The translations under genes and the position numbers were made by a program. Of a stretch of 64,000 nt of DNA, positions 21,760 to 33,289 are shown piece by piece (positions within the stretch are counted from its first letter, which is position 1; every line of letters starts with the position of its first letter). This DNA comes from Triatoma infestans (taxonomy: Eukaryota > Arthropoda > Insecta > Hemiptera > Reduviidae). The notes under the pieces are model-generated. The model was not told the DNA's origin. It saw only the letters and a list, made by a program, of their open reading frames with translations, and did not search any database. The stretch covers positions 124,001-188,000 of the forward strand of contig JAAEAF010000257.1 of the NCBI GenBank assembly GCA_011037195.1. The letters run 5' to 3'.

Positions 21760-22690
21760 ATCTAATCTAGAAACTCGGGGCCTCCAAAAGAAGGTTTAGC
21801 ACTTAGACCTCAGCTGGGCCCATTGTGCACCCCGTAAAGACATCTCACATTAAAAAACGCCAGGGCTCCAAACATCAGTGAAATTTCTGATACCGTCTTC
21901 TGCTCCAAATTGTGGACGCCAAATTTCGGGAATCGTCTGCGAGCCTAGTGTACGCACTCTCCAAGAACGGTGTCTCATCCTTTGTTTGCATTTCCTGCAA
22001 AGTGAGCCCGCAGAGAGACCCATATTATGCCGATATGGGTCTCCTTAAAAGGCAATGCCCTGTAACTAGGGCAGTCATCCTTAGCTCCACTTTCATCCTG
22101 CCGAGGATATAGTTTGTGCGAGTCTTGAAGAAGCCCTCCAGGAAAAACTTAGAGTGTGAACCCATTTCAAGTATAAAAATGTTTTTCAATGGCCCCACAG
22201 GTAGTTCTGTACGAGATGCCGCAGAAACGCTTCGGACCAATGGGCGTTCGTAAGGCGCCCTTCTTCGTCAGTCTGTCGGCTTCTTCGCCACCTTGGTGCC
22301 TTTATGTCCCGGCACCCAACCCTGTTGAGGTACTCCAGAGATTCTAACTTTTCGCGGCATTCTTTAACAATCCTCGACCTGATACAGTTCGCCTCTACAG
22401 CCTTTAGTGTGGTGGCCTGGCTATCAGAGAAGATCATAATTCTTCTGCTCGTTACGCCCTTACCTAAGATACTAAGCATAACTCAAAATGGTGAAGATTT
22501 CAGCCTGAGAGACCGTTGGGGTGCAACCAAGAGATATGGCGATGCCGACGCCAGCGCGCCTAATATGCAAGCCAGCTCCGACACCGGCACAAGTCTTGGA
22601 GCCATCTGTCTATACTGCGATTTCGTTTTTACTCATGTTGGAGCCAGTGTGGTAGTTAGCGTCCACATGTGAAGCGGTCACCCTGAATTT
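21760..22690 (-). mobile_element. RNase H-bearing non-LTR retrotransposon remnant
   Basis: On minus, a DGSKTCAGVGAG block (first catalytic Asp), a QAEIF block (Glu) and IMIFSDSQATTLKAV (second Asp) give an RNase H domain like that of the I/R1 superfamily. After a frameshift the WVPGHKG motif appears, then an LVTGHCLLRR block and CRKC. The end carries ATTAGA-type repeats near 21760. The Tyr before the first Asp is a stop, and frames shift several times. Confidence 0.7.
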
Positions 22691-22954
22691 TGATCGGGTT
22701 CACTAGTATCGTAACTTATTTTTGATGAACTACAAATGTTTTATACATACCTATAATATTTTAAGTGATATTTATGTTGATAATAATTCTCTGAAAAAGG
22801 ATATCAGCTAATCAGCTATCAGAATCTTTAAGTCTCCTCATGAGACCGAGTCTGCATAGTATAGTTTAGTTTACTTTATTATATATATGATATTTAAAAT
22901 ATTTTAAGTTTATCTTTTGTTTATATGCTGAAAAAAAAAGTTTCTTTTTTAATC

Positions 22955-23215
22955 TTTTGTAAGAAGGGACCAAGCCCCACGCATCCAAAGTCCCTCTCTC
23001 TCTAGGCCCATAAAGCTACCTTAAAGCTCGTAGCATTCTCAGTACACTACTGGCGTCCGGAGTGTTTTCTTGTTACAAACAATACTGCCCATCACTTGAC
23101 ATGAGCTCTGGAGGCTCCTAAGGCGAGAAAATCTAAGGATAGCGATGCTCTACTCGATCCCGACATCTCGGCAATTCAAGTGCTGGACGCTACAATTAAG
23201 CTAATTTGGCTTCTA
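22955..23215 (-). mobile_element. SINE with a LINE-like 3' tail
   Basis: On minus the SINE body (GTCCGGAG, CACTGAGAATGC-type blocks) is followed by TATGGGCC...GGACTTTGGATGCG, which resembles the 3' end of the RNase H LINE at 44963-45960. The tRNA-like head is eroded. Same type as 61065-61311. Confidence 0.6.
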
Positions 23216-23239
23216 ATAAAAGCAATTGCTTTTTTTGTT

Positions 23240-24170
23240 AAAATATGCAAAAAATTTGATTAAATTAAATGAAGATTTTTTCCAAATATTAAAACGTAAG
23301 ACTTGATTCACATTCAATTTGGTTGGATTTTATTATATTTGGATTATTTTGTAAAAACTGTTTTCGCTCTCAGAGATTCCTGAAACACGTACATTCGGTG
23401 TAAAACTCAATTTCAACATCAATTTGAATAGCGAAACTTCCTACTGTAGCAGAGAAGAATGTAAAATATATTTTACTTCACTGGTACATATATCTTGAGG
23501 GAATTCGACAGAAGAAAAATAAATAATCGTGAATCGGATAACTCACTTTATTTAATGGTTCTTTTCTTTTTTTTGTTTCTGCGTTTTTCTCGAAAAAGCT
23601 CTAACAATTTTCTTTACCTTCAGCATGCTAATTATACAAATTATCATAATATTTTACAAAATTGGTTTTTCCAAAGCAATTGATTTTGAGTATATTCTGG
23701 TTCAGAACCTGACTTAAGACTTTCGCTGAAGTGCTATTTCAGAATGATTTCAACGTGTACAAATTTCAATCTATATATATTTGATGAGAAATGCAGAAAA
23801 GGAATTCATGCGAGTATTATATATTTTAAGATCTTTATTCATCTGTTTAGATCTTTTGGACGTAAGTAGATAATAAGCCAATTTGAAACTTGTGATATTA
23901 CAGACCTCTTCTTTTACAAAGGCCACTTTGTATACAAAATTCAATTAGAAAATAAAAATTCGAAACCCATGCACTACCAGTAATGCTGAATATTATGATT
24001 TCATATTTCACTGTATAATTGACACAGAAAAGAAACTAGATTATATTTTAAAAAATGGTTTGTTAGAAATAAAGGGATTGGAATAATTAATTAAGAAAAT
24101 AAGTAAAGTAATGCTATTTTTTCTGGCGAACTTACCAACTAACGGTCAACTACCACATTAGATGTCGTGA
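23240..24170. other. AT-rich DNA without recognised features
   Basis: No gene, conserved repeat or RNA was recognised. Confidence 0.4.
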
Positions 24171-24173
24171 ACA

Positions 24174-24270
24174 GGGGCAACCAAGAGATATGGCGATGCC
24201 GACGCCAGCGCGCCTAATATGCAAGCCAGCCCCGACACCGGCACAAGTCTTGGAGCCATCTATCTATACT
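24174..24270 (-). mobile_element. 97-bp fragment of the RNase H LINE
   Basis: Nearly identical to 22527-22620 with only a few substitutions (for example CAGCCCCGAC for CAGCTCCGAC). It is isolated, with none of the flanking LINE sequence. Confidence 0.75.
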
Positions 24271-24324
24271 ATCGGCACATACTCTACTGCCTCAACATTT
24301 TTTAAATGAATATAAAATTTAGCA

Positions 24325-24400
24325 GTGATACGCGGGACTCGAACTGAAGACCTTTACAGTTACAAGTCTATGCTCATAACCATTACACCAAACCTGCCTC
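24325..24400 (-). repeat. tRNA-like sequence (SINE head or tRNA pseudogene)
   Basis: On minus, TGGTGTAATGGTTATGAGC (A-box-like) and AGTTCGAGTCCCGCG (B-box and T-loop-like) are spaced as in a tRNA, with CTTGTAA where an anticodon loop would sit. The anticodon stem does not pair, so it is not a working tRNA. Confidence 0.45.
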
Positions 24401-24401
24401 A

Positions 24402-24613
24402 GAGAAGCGATTAGCTCAGTAGTAGCGCGGTGGATTCCTACGCGGGTTCGAGTGCATTAGTGGTGCCCTTAGATTTTTTGCCTTCCTAGGAAACTCTACA
24501 ACGTCTGGTGATGGTCAGTGTTATGTGTAACGAGGCCGGCAGTGCACTGAGAAAGCTCCGGAAGTCAATGATTATAGATGTTTGACGCACCTTAAATTAA
24601 AAAAAAAAAAAAC
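24402..24613 (+). mobile_element. tRNA-derived SINE, poly-A type
   Basis: Head GCGATTAGCTCAGTAGTAGC (A box) and GCGGGTTCGAGTGC (B box), then a body with CCCTTAGATTTTTTG, TGGTGATGGTCAG and CACTGAGAAAGC, and a tail GACGCACCTTAAATT plus poly-A. Closely related to 57308-57535 and 2466-2656. Confidence 0.75.
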
Positions 24614-24729
24614 CTTGCGTAAATAAATTAATTGGATTATTAAAAATAATTTTGACAAGCCAGTTTAGATCTAAAGATCTTTCAATCTGGATAACAAATG
24701 AAAAAGGCTCTTTTGATATTACAGAACTA

Positions 24730-25509
24730 CGAGAGTAAGTCAAATATAAACCGGACTTCTTCTAAGTGCCTCATCAGGCCGTACCAAACAAGATTGGTTT
24801 TGTTTATCTCTGTTCTGTCGGCAATTGTTTATCTCTGTTCTGTCGCCACTTCAGCCATGACTGAGCAAGAGGTTACATCACGCGTTGCACAACGTATTAT
24901 TGTTAAGCTTTTAACTAACGAAGGTGTTAAACCAACGGAAATTTTGACTCGATTACAAACACAGTTTGGTGAAGGTACCCTTTCTCGGACCGAAGTGTTT
25001 GATTGGGCTAAGAATAGATGACACAATCGACGCACAGTGAATTCCGCCTACTACTGCCAGCTGTTGGAATCAGCGAAAGCCGCCTAAAAAACCAAAAGAC
25101 GGAGTATTCCAATCAGAGATGTCATCCTTCTTCATGACAACACCAGGCCTTACACGGCGACTTTGACAAAGGACAAATAGGTAGAACTGCATTGGAAAAC
25201 CCTTGAGCACCCTCCCTATAGTCCAGATTTACCTCCCTGTGTCTACTTTTTATTTGGGCCCTTGAGAGAAGCACTGGGAGAAAAACGGTTTGATAATGAT
25301 CAAGCTGTCGAAGATTTTGTGCGCAATTGGCTGATGAGTCTACCTCAAAACTTCTTTGATGAAGGGATCTTCGAGCTTCCAAAACGCTAGGAAAAAATGT
25401 GTAGAGTGTAAAGGAGACAATGTTGAAAAATATTAAATATGTTTTTGTAATTTCTTATCATAAATGAATATATACAAAAAAAGTCCGGTTTATATTTGAC
25501 TTACCCTCA
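24730..25509 (+). mobile_element. mariner element with internal deletion
   Basis: Inverted repeats (CGAGAGTAAGTCAAATATAA... left, its complement with TGAGGG start at right) are flanked by TA on both sides. The 780-bp length is well short of the roughly 1.3 kb usual for mariner. A 5' frame from 24857 gives the start of a transposase, MTEQEVTSRVAQRI to FDWAKNR; it stops and jumps to the C-terminal part, so the middle with the first catalytic Asp is gone. LLHDNTRPYTA keeps the second Asp; the third, in the PDLPPC-x-Y motif, is Val. The element is non-autonomous. Confidence 0.85.
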
Positions 25510-25684
25510 TATATCTAAACTTATAGTAGTGCTTAAATAATCTTTATAATACATATTATTGTTTTATGCTTCGTATTACGTCCAACCACCGATGGGGTGT
25601 GATGTAGCGAACGGAGGTGGATATAATACATACTTTACTATATGTTATTCATATTAATACATCAAATGAAATACAAGGCCAAAG

Positions 25685-25770
25685 CTGGAGGGAGAATCGA
25701 ACCCACCACCACAGTACGCTTTAGCTTTGTAGTCGACGCCTCTAACCACTCAGCTAACATAACACTTCTT
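25685..25770 (-). repeat. tRNA-like sequence (SINE head remnant)
   Basis: On minus it has TTAGCTGAGTGGTTAGAGG (A box) and GGGTTCGATTCTCCC (B box) at tRNA spacing. Stems are imperfect. Probably the head of a decayed SINE. Confidence 0.45.
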
Positions 25771-25849
25771 TATAATAATATAATATCTCGCTACTTGCAA
25801 TATAGTATTTATTTATTTTTTGCCTGGGTATTATGGTAGGCAGAACGTA

Positions 25850-26500
25850 GAAAAACGGAATCATAAAATACAGATAAGATCATATTGGAACATTATTAGA
25901 AAACGTTCGGGGGCCTAAATATTTTTCGATAAAAAGAAGTTTTTATTAAATCACTTTTTGTCCTGATCTTTTTTTGAACATCAATACTTTATTATCCTAT
26001 TAGTATATAGCTTACCGCAAAGGCCCACTTTTTCTATTATATTAGGATGTCATCACTCATTATAATTTACTTTGTTTCTAACTGAGTCATCAAAATTCAA
26101 TAATTAATCTTGATTATCATATCTTTCGATTATTCATTAATCAGCTTTGAGTTAAATTTAAATAGTACAGAATTTTTTTTTAAATCAATCTACGTTCCCT
26201 TATTATCGTTTTCCCACACTAATGTCATTTGAGGGTCAGAAATAAATCATTTATAGGCTATTGCAGTCAACTGCGTTCAGAATTGGATGTATTGCCAGTT
26301 TCTCTTGACATGATGATTGAGTTCTCACATTAAGTTTGAAGTTTCCTTTTGAATAAGAACTGAAGTAAATGAAGAGGAATGAATATCATATTTCTTACTA
26401 CACTGATAGCTAGTTCGTCAGAAGTGATGGCATTGTTTTAACATAATCACAACACTGACAAAGATTAAGAAATCGTAAATATTCCAGGAAAGTTACGTTG
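25850..26500. other. AT-rich DNA without recognised features
   Basis: Nothing recognised on either strand. Confidence 0.4.
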
Positions 26501-28111
26501 TTATAATGTATTTGAGTGTGTTGAGTTTGTTGTATGTTTGTAGTAGCACGAGCGGTTTAGTAAAAGGGCTTGTAAGTATAATATATATGTTTAAGAGAGT
26601 GCAGTATCAGTAATAATCAAGAAATCACCACTGTTTTTAAAATAAATATATTATTCTCTAAGCAAATTTAAGTACATTACAATATCACAATTACATCTTA
26701 ATAAATCAGATGTATATCTAGAATAAATGCAAACCTCTATCACAGGCACTCAGTTTGAGAGAGCGATTCTTGAAGCAACTGTTCTGACTTTGAAAGCAGA
26801 ATGCAGACTGTCCAAGAATGCCCTGCCTAATAAAACAGTTGGCCAAGTGGCATTGTATTAATTTAACGGACTTTTGTGCCTTTGCTTCCCTAATGGCAAT
26901 GACCTAGATTGTAGAATACGTGGCTTTATACCCATCACTAAATACATTATTTGAACTATCTAATTTACACAAAACTATTTGTTTTTGCATTTCTTCTTCC
27001 AGTACATTATCCCTCCTCCTGGAGAAATTTTACGTGCCGAAAAATTTGGGAGGTAATCTGTAGTTGTAGGTGCTTGAAAGTTATCCTCTGGTAAGGCGAT
27101 AGGCGTGTGTGTAACCTCTGCAAAGTGGCCGTGTGTTGTAGACTACAGTCATCTTCTTCTGGGGCAAACGCTGCTTGAAGGTGTGAACGTTGCTGTGGTG
27201 ATAGGCTGATAGGCGAACACTGCTTGGCGAGTGAGAGTGTTGCTGATGAAGATGTAACTGGCAAGGGTAGACAAGGCGATCAATGTAGGCTTCTGAGTGA
27301 CGGTACTGTAGGGATGCATGTACTTTCTTGAATTGACTCTATATGAACAAAAAAAAACTCTTAAGTAATTCAAAAATAATTAACATGAATATACAATAAT
27401 ACTTAAAAATATATATATATATATATATATTTGCTTAATAAGCGAGCAAGGATATGCAAGATGTGCGATCGCAAAGGGTAGAAGTTGAAGATCTTTTCCT
27501 TTGATAGAATTTTGTGAATCTGAAAATGATCATACAGATAATGATCATAAATATATTATTGATAATTTCAATTTCTTACAACTAACATGCAATTTTCATG
27601 CAATTATATTCATACGCATGCAATTACATTCATGCACATGCAATGGTGCCAACGACGAAGATGCTAGGATCTGCAAAAGAGTAGTTATATATAAAAAATA
27701 ATAAATTCTTACAGCTAACATAAAACATTATTGTATATGTACTCAATAATTTCAACAAATATTAGTGTAAAAATTATTAAAGCTAAGATGTAAAGATGAA
27801 ATATCTAGCTTGAGGGGTATGTGATAAGTATATCTAGAATAAATGCAAATCTCTATCACAGGCACTCAGTTTGAGAGAACGATTTCTGAAGTAAGTGTTC
27901 TGGCTTTGGAAAGCAGAATGCAGACTGTCCAAGAATGACCTGCCTAATAAAACAGTTGGCCAAGTGGCATTGTTTTAATTTAACGGATTTTTGTGCTTTT
28001 GTTTCCCTAATAGCAATGACCTAGATTGTAATACTATTACGAAATACACTATTTGAACTATCAAATTTACACAAAACTATTTATTTTTGCATTTCTTCTT
28101 CCACTATATTA
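26501..28111 (-). mobile_element. LTR-B retroelement remnant with both LTRs partly present
   Basis: Positions 26501-27008 are an LTR-B copy; on minus it starts TGTACTGGAAG right after a purine tract GGAGGAGGGATAA, as a 3' LTR should. Positions 27833-28111 repeat part of the same LTR in the same orientation and would be the 5' LTR. The ~820 bp between them is too short for gag-pol. A 27264-27007 frame rich in Ser, Leu and Gln is open but unrecognised. Confidence 0.55.
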
Positions 28112-28592
28112 TATACAAAATTTCTTAATAGGAGTATTCAAAAGAAAGCACAGAGAGTTGAAAAAGTTTAACATACAAAACATTGCGATCATGGACCTCT
28201 TGTAGATTTTTGCCCCTATTTTTCAGATTATCCACTCGGCGGAACACTTTCCCTATGATGAGAAAAAAGTGTTGCTCTAAAATTAATAATTAAGATTAAT
28301 ATATAATTAGGTAAATTGGTAAAGAAATAAATTATTTATTTATTATTTATATGTGTTTAGTTAAAGTTTAAAGCTACAAACATATAATACAGTTAAAACG
28401 CAGTTACTGGCTTTGGTCACAACCGTCTGCCAAGAATTGCCATTTTACATTGCAAAATATAAAATCATACAAAATAAATAACTCCAAATATAATAGTTTT
28501 CTTCATAAACAATAAAATTTAATGGGATAAACAAAAAGTAAGTTCAGACAATGTAAAATTTAACTGATCGAAAGAAGAAGAGAAAATAATGC

Positions 28593-28652
<60 letters not shown>

Positions 28653-29798
28653 TGGTAATAAGCAACTCTGAAGCAAAAATGAAAAAAAAAGAAGGAAAAT
28701 ATACATAAACATTACTAAAGATATAACTAAAGTAATTACTCTAAGAAATAAATTATATGACATCAAAGATAAATTTTTTATTATTATTTACATCACACAC
28801 TAATTATCTCTTTGAAATAAAATAAATTGCACATTACTTCACCGGAATTGGAGAAAATTCCTGCCAACTGTCTTGATTTACTGTGCAGCCATTCAGCCTT
28901 ATTTTATGCCCTCCAATCAGAAATTATTAAATAATATAATATTGTTAATAAACAGATTTGTAGTAATTTAATTCAGCCTTTGTTGAATTTTCAACAAAAC
29001 TCCTGTTGTATCCCATAGTGAGAGTTAAAAGGAATATCAATTTTATTGTTCTTACGATCTTTGTTTTGAGTTATTTTATTCTCTTTCTATCATACGCATA
29101 CACTTCTTACTCATTAAGATATAAAACACACACACACGCATACGAGTGTGTATTATTATAATCTTCCAATAAAAATATTTTTTGTGCTCTTGTTTCTAGC
29201 TGAAAATTTGAAATTATCATAATCTCTTGAATCAGTCAATAAAACAAAAACATATTAATTAATCTTATAATTTTTTAATAATAGGCTTTCATTTGGCTCC
29301 TTTTTTTATCCTAATTAATATTTTTTAGACATAAGATGAAAACTAAAAAGTAATTTTATTAATATCAACTTAGAGCAAAATTAAATGAAGAAATGTACAC
29401 AAAGTAATGTAAAACTTTAAGAAATTTTCAAATAGAAGCTCACTGCGAGTTGGAAAACTGAAAAGAGTTTAAGTTTGGAATAAAGTTGAATATTGTGGTT
29501 TTCAATAGTATTGAGGTTAAGTTAAATAAATATTATTTCATAAACAGTATTTTTTTTTATGCGCAAAAACAGGCAAACAGCATTTTTCATCGGAATAGAT
29601 TTCCAGCGAAATATACCTGCTCCATACTTAATACAAATTCAAATATGCCGCCAACAGCGTACAAAAATTTTATTTTGGTTGGGGGGGGTATTGTTCTACC
29701 TTGATAATATTTACTAATTTATTAGGCTGTGTCCTAAGAGTAGAGAGGGGATAACCTATGCATTTTCTCCTCTCTCGTTCAGTCGCCATTTTAAGTTC
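28112..29798. repeat. AT-rich DNA with an (AAT)n tract
   Basis: An AAT microsatellite of about 58 bp lies at 28593-28650. The rest has no recognised gene or repeat. Confidence 0.5.
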
Positions 29799-30050
29799 GG
29801 AGGAGTAGCTCGTTATGCAACATTAACTTATAATTCATGCCTGCTCGGTTACCCTTAATTGTGAAAACCCAAGTTTGTTACTTCTGTTTTTTTTTTTCCT
29901 GGTTAGTGTTGGCAAACTGGTCCTTTTGTCGACTTAGCGGCTTAGTTCTCTCTGGCTTACATAGATTTATTGTGAAATCACATGATTTTTACTTACCATT
30001 GGTTTACTGCCGTGCAGCTTCTGCGAGCCCATTTAATTATTTTCTATGAT
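29799..30050 (+). mobile_element. SINE-like repeat (same family as 60822-61062)
   Basis: Starts with a degraded A-box-like AGTAGCTCGTTATGC, then shares ATTGTGAAAACCC, TTTGTTACTT, TTAGCGGC, GAAATCACA and GGTTTACTGCCGTGC with 60822-61062. It has no (A)n or (AAT)n tail. Confidence 0.5.
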
Positions 30051-30600
30051 CATCTGCCAAGTAGCATTGTATTGGTCCAAGACTCAAGAGTTGGATGGAG
30101 ATATACGAATTATTTTCTTATTCCTAAAGGGCTAAGGGCACATGGGTCATCTAACACTGGCAATCAGGATTCTGCGTTTCAAGGCAAGCGCCATTCCGTT
30201 GGCTTATTGAAAGTGATAATAAGTAATATTTGCTACCCATTCTAAATTTAATTTATATATTCAATTTCCCATTTAATTATTATAAATTTTAATTTCCCAT
30301 TTTGCTCAATTACATTATATTATATACAGTCATCTCAATTTTTTCTTCAGTCTTTAATTTTGCTGTTTTTGTATTAAACAGAGCCCATCCGAGGTTTATG
30401 TTTTTTTTTTTGTTTCCTGTATTTATTGTAGAATACTATTTATACATTTAAAGTAAACTGTTTATTGTGTGGATATTTTATTGTCTCTAAACTATTTATT
30501 ATTTCAACATAAAATAAATTCTATGTTTCACCTCAAAAACTGCTTTATATTGTTTCTATATTTCATTGAATTCCTTTCAGCAGTTTAGCCCTCATGGTAT
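30050..30600. other. AT-rich DNA without recognised features
   Basis: Nothing supported on either strand. Confidence 0.35.
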
Positions 30601-30689
30601 TACAAAAATGCTTTGACAATTCAGCATTATTTATATTAAATTAAAAGAGAACATTTAATATTATACTGCCCTTATGGTCTTAGATTATA

Positions 30690-31193
30690 TTTTCTCCACT
30701 CTTTAAGAAAGGAAATAAAAATACTCTGGAAAACTATAGAATTATTGCAATTTTTAATACGTGTACAAAAATTTTCACCTCTATTTTGAGAGAGAGATTA
30801 AGTACTTGAGCTGAAATTAATAATAAATTAATAATATTTTTCCTATTAAACAATCTGGCTTCAGATGGGGCCGTTCCATTTTGTATAATCTTTTATTATG
30901 TACCCTAATTAGTATCCATAATATAAAGAAAAAAATTCCTTGTATGCCATTTTCATAGATTTTAGGGAAGCTTTTGATACTATTGACCACATTTTATGGA
31001 ATAAGCTAAATTTAGAGGGTGTTGATCGCAAAATTATAAAGATCATTAAAAATATATATGAGCAGACAAGTGGTACAATTAAGATGTACAATATCATTAG
31101 CTCTTGTAGTTTTAGGTAAAGATAGGTGTACTCCAAGGCGAATCATTGTCGCCGCTCCTTTTCTCACTTTTCTTATTTGATTTTGTTTCTTTT
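30690..31193 (+). mobile_element. Non-LTR reverse transcriptase, N-terminal half (continues at 33290)
   Basis: Frames give PLFKKGNKNTLENYR, IFTSILRERL, FRKAFDT-like and GVLQGESLSPLLFSLFLFDF, the ordered early RT motifs of a non-LTR element. The sequence is cut after the last motif by family-C sequence and picks up at 33290 with the next motif. Multiple frameshifts make it a dead copy. Confidence 0.7.
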
Positions 31194-31364
31194 TACTTTC
31201 TCTTAATTCTACTGAGATGATGTATTGTAATCGTGCCAAATTTCACAGGAAATATCCGTTTTGAGGTCCCCTGAGTACAAAAAAGAGTTTTTAGCAAATG
31301 GTGTGTGTGTTTTGTGTGTGTATGTTTGCATGTATGTGTGTGTGTGTGTACGCCAGAACACTTG

Positions 31365-31822
31365 CTTCAGGAATCGTTCTCTAAAAATCAGTGGCAGTTT
31401 CACAATAAGTTTATAATATCTTGCAAATAACTTGTAGTTATTATTTTAATAGAATATATTTATTGTTAGCAGTGGTGACTACTTTCTTATTTCTGATACT
31501 CCTCTCTTAAACATATATACTACAAGCCCCTTTTACTAAACCGCTCGTGCTACTATAAACATACAACACAACATCACAAATACATTTCATTGGTGGCAGC
31601 GGTGGGATTTTCTTTTACAAAAGAGTTGTCCTAACGGTTTCTTTTGCCTTTGTTTCTCTAATTGCAATGACCTTATATTTCAGTACCTGACTCTAAATAC
31701 ATTCCTTTTGAAGGTAAATTCACTATTTATTTTCCAAAACTGCTTCACTTAAATATTGTCAAGATTCACTCAACTATTTTTCAAAACTATTATTTTTGCA
31801 TTTCTTTCTTCCACTACAGTAT
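31365..31822. mobile_element. LTR-B end, primer-binding site and inverted LTR-B start
   Basis: LTR-B 3' half on plus (GTTCTCTAAAAATCAG... AAACCGCTCG ... ACATTTCA) ends at 31589, and at 31591-31608 comes TGGTGGCAGCGGTGGGAT, complementary to the 3' end of a tRNA-Leu. What follows (31625-31822) is the LTR-B 5' part in opposite orientation, ending CTTCCACTACA. The copy is rearranged. Confidence 0.6.
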
Positions 31823-32923
31823 GTATGTATTTATGTATGCTCAAAAACATAGCATAGCTCAAAAACAAAAAATCTTAGGAAGTTCAAACATGATATTCCG
31901 TTTAGATATCACCATGGGATCTGACAGTAGGTCAGCGGTCAAAATTCCTTAACCGGAAGAACCACTTTACTAAATGGCTTTTTTCACATTTTGGCAGTTT
32001 TTTCCAAAATGGCTCAAATGATTTTCATTAAACGTGTTATATCAACTACACATACAAAGATCTACAATTTTTGGGTAAATACATTTAAGGGTACTTTTAG
32101 GGGAGGGGGTATGTGAGTTGCCCACTAAAGTGCTATTTCAGTTTATTACACAATTCTATCAGCTAAATAATATTAATTGGAATTAAAGATGTTGTTGAAA
32201 TTCCGAGTTTGAAGAAAATCAGAACACCGGAAGTGCGTTTTTACTGAAAAGTATTTTTCAGTTTTCTGGTATTTTTTAACTTTCTTAGAATTTCCTGAAA
32301 AATGGCCCAGGCAATTTTCTTTAAACTTAGTATATCAGCTACACATACAAAGATCTACAACTTTTATTTAAAACATTTCTCTGGGAAAATTAATTTAAGG
32401 GCACTTTTGGCCGAGGGGTGGGGTTATGTTTTCCTCTAAAGTGCTTTTCTGTTTACTAAACAATTCTGTCATTTAAATAATATTAATTAGTATTAAATGT
32501 GTTGTTGAAATTCCGAGTTTGAAGAAAATCAGAACACCGGAAGTATATTTTTACTGAAACGTATTTTTCTGTTTTCTGATATTTTCTCGAAAACGGCTCC
32601 AACGATTTTCTTTAAACTATGAATGTGTACTACACATATAAAGAGCTATAACTTTTATTGGATACATTTCTCCTGGTGAAGTCTTTTAAAGGGGCTTTGG
32701 GGGCAAGCGTGGGGTTATGTTTTTTTCTAATGCCCTACATCGAAACAAAATTAATTAGAAATAAAATATATGGCTAAAATTCCGGGTTTCAAGAAAATTA
32801 GTAAACCAGAGGTGCGCTTTTACTGAACATATTCAGTTTTCGACGAACTCCAAAGAATTTCATCAAATTTGGTACACTAACTATAAAATTTGTCAATTAG
32901 GTACAATTTTGAAAACTGGAGTA

Positions 32924-33261
32924 TTATTATTATTCGCAAAAGGGGAGGGCAAAACCCTACGCTATCCAAAGCCCCCCAGGGCCCCTAAAGAATAACAACC
33001 ACTGGGAGTAGAATGAAAATCCAGGCCCAGGTTTTAACCATCTAAGTTTCACAACAGACCGAACAAATTGGACCAAAACCTTAAAAGAACACAGCTTAAG
33101 GACACATCAACAGCAGGCTCTGGACTAATGAAAGGGAGAGAGGCACCTAATTTGGCAAACCTATCCACCTCCTCATTCCCAAAAATTCCCATATGACCTG
33201 GAACCCAGACCAGAAGCACATCCTTTAATGAAGAAAGATCTTCCAGTCTTCTAGAACATTC
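32924..33261 (-). mobile_element. Short RNase H LINE insertion with 13-bp target duplication
   Basis: Flanked by GAAAACTGGAGTA at 32911-32923 and 33262-33274. On minus it reads a fragment with WVPGHMGIFGNEEVDRFAKL, then after an internal deletion the 3' UTR and an AAT-type tail. Same family as 44963-45960. Confidence 0.85.
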
Positions 33262-33289
33262 GAAAACTGGAGTAAGAGAAAGTTGTGTG

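Noticed and set aside
24325..24400. A working tRNA gene with a TGT anticodon
   Set aside because: The A- and B-box-like blocks are present, but the anticodon and acceptor stems do not pair.
28560..28766. Minus-strand frame with a long Leu run
   Set aside because: The Leu run is translation of the (AAT)n microsatellite.
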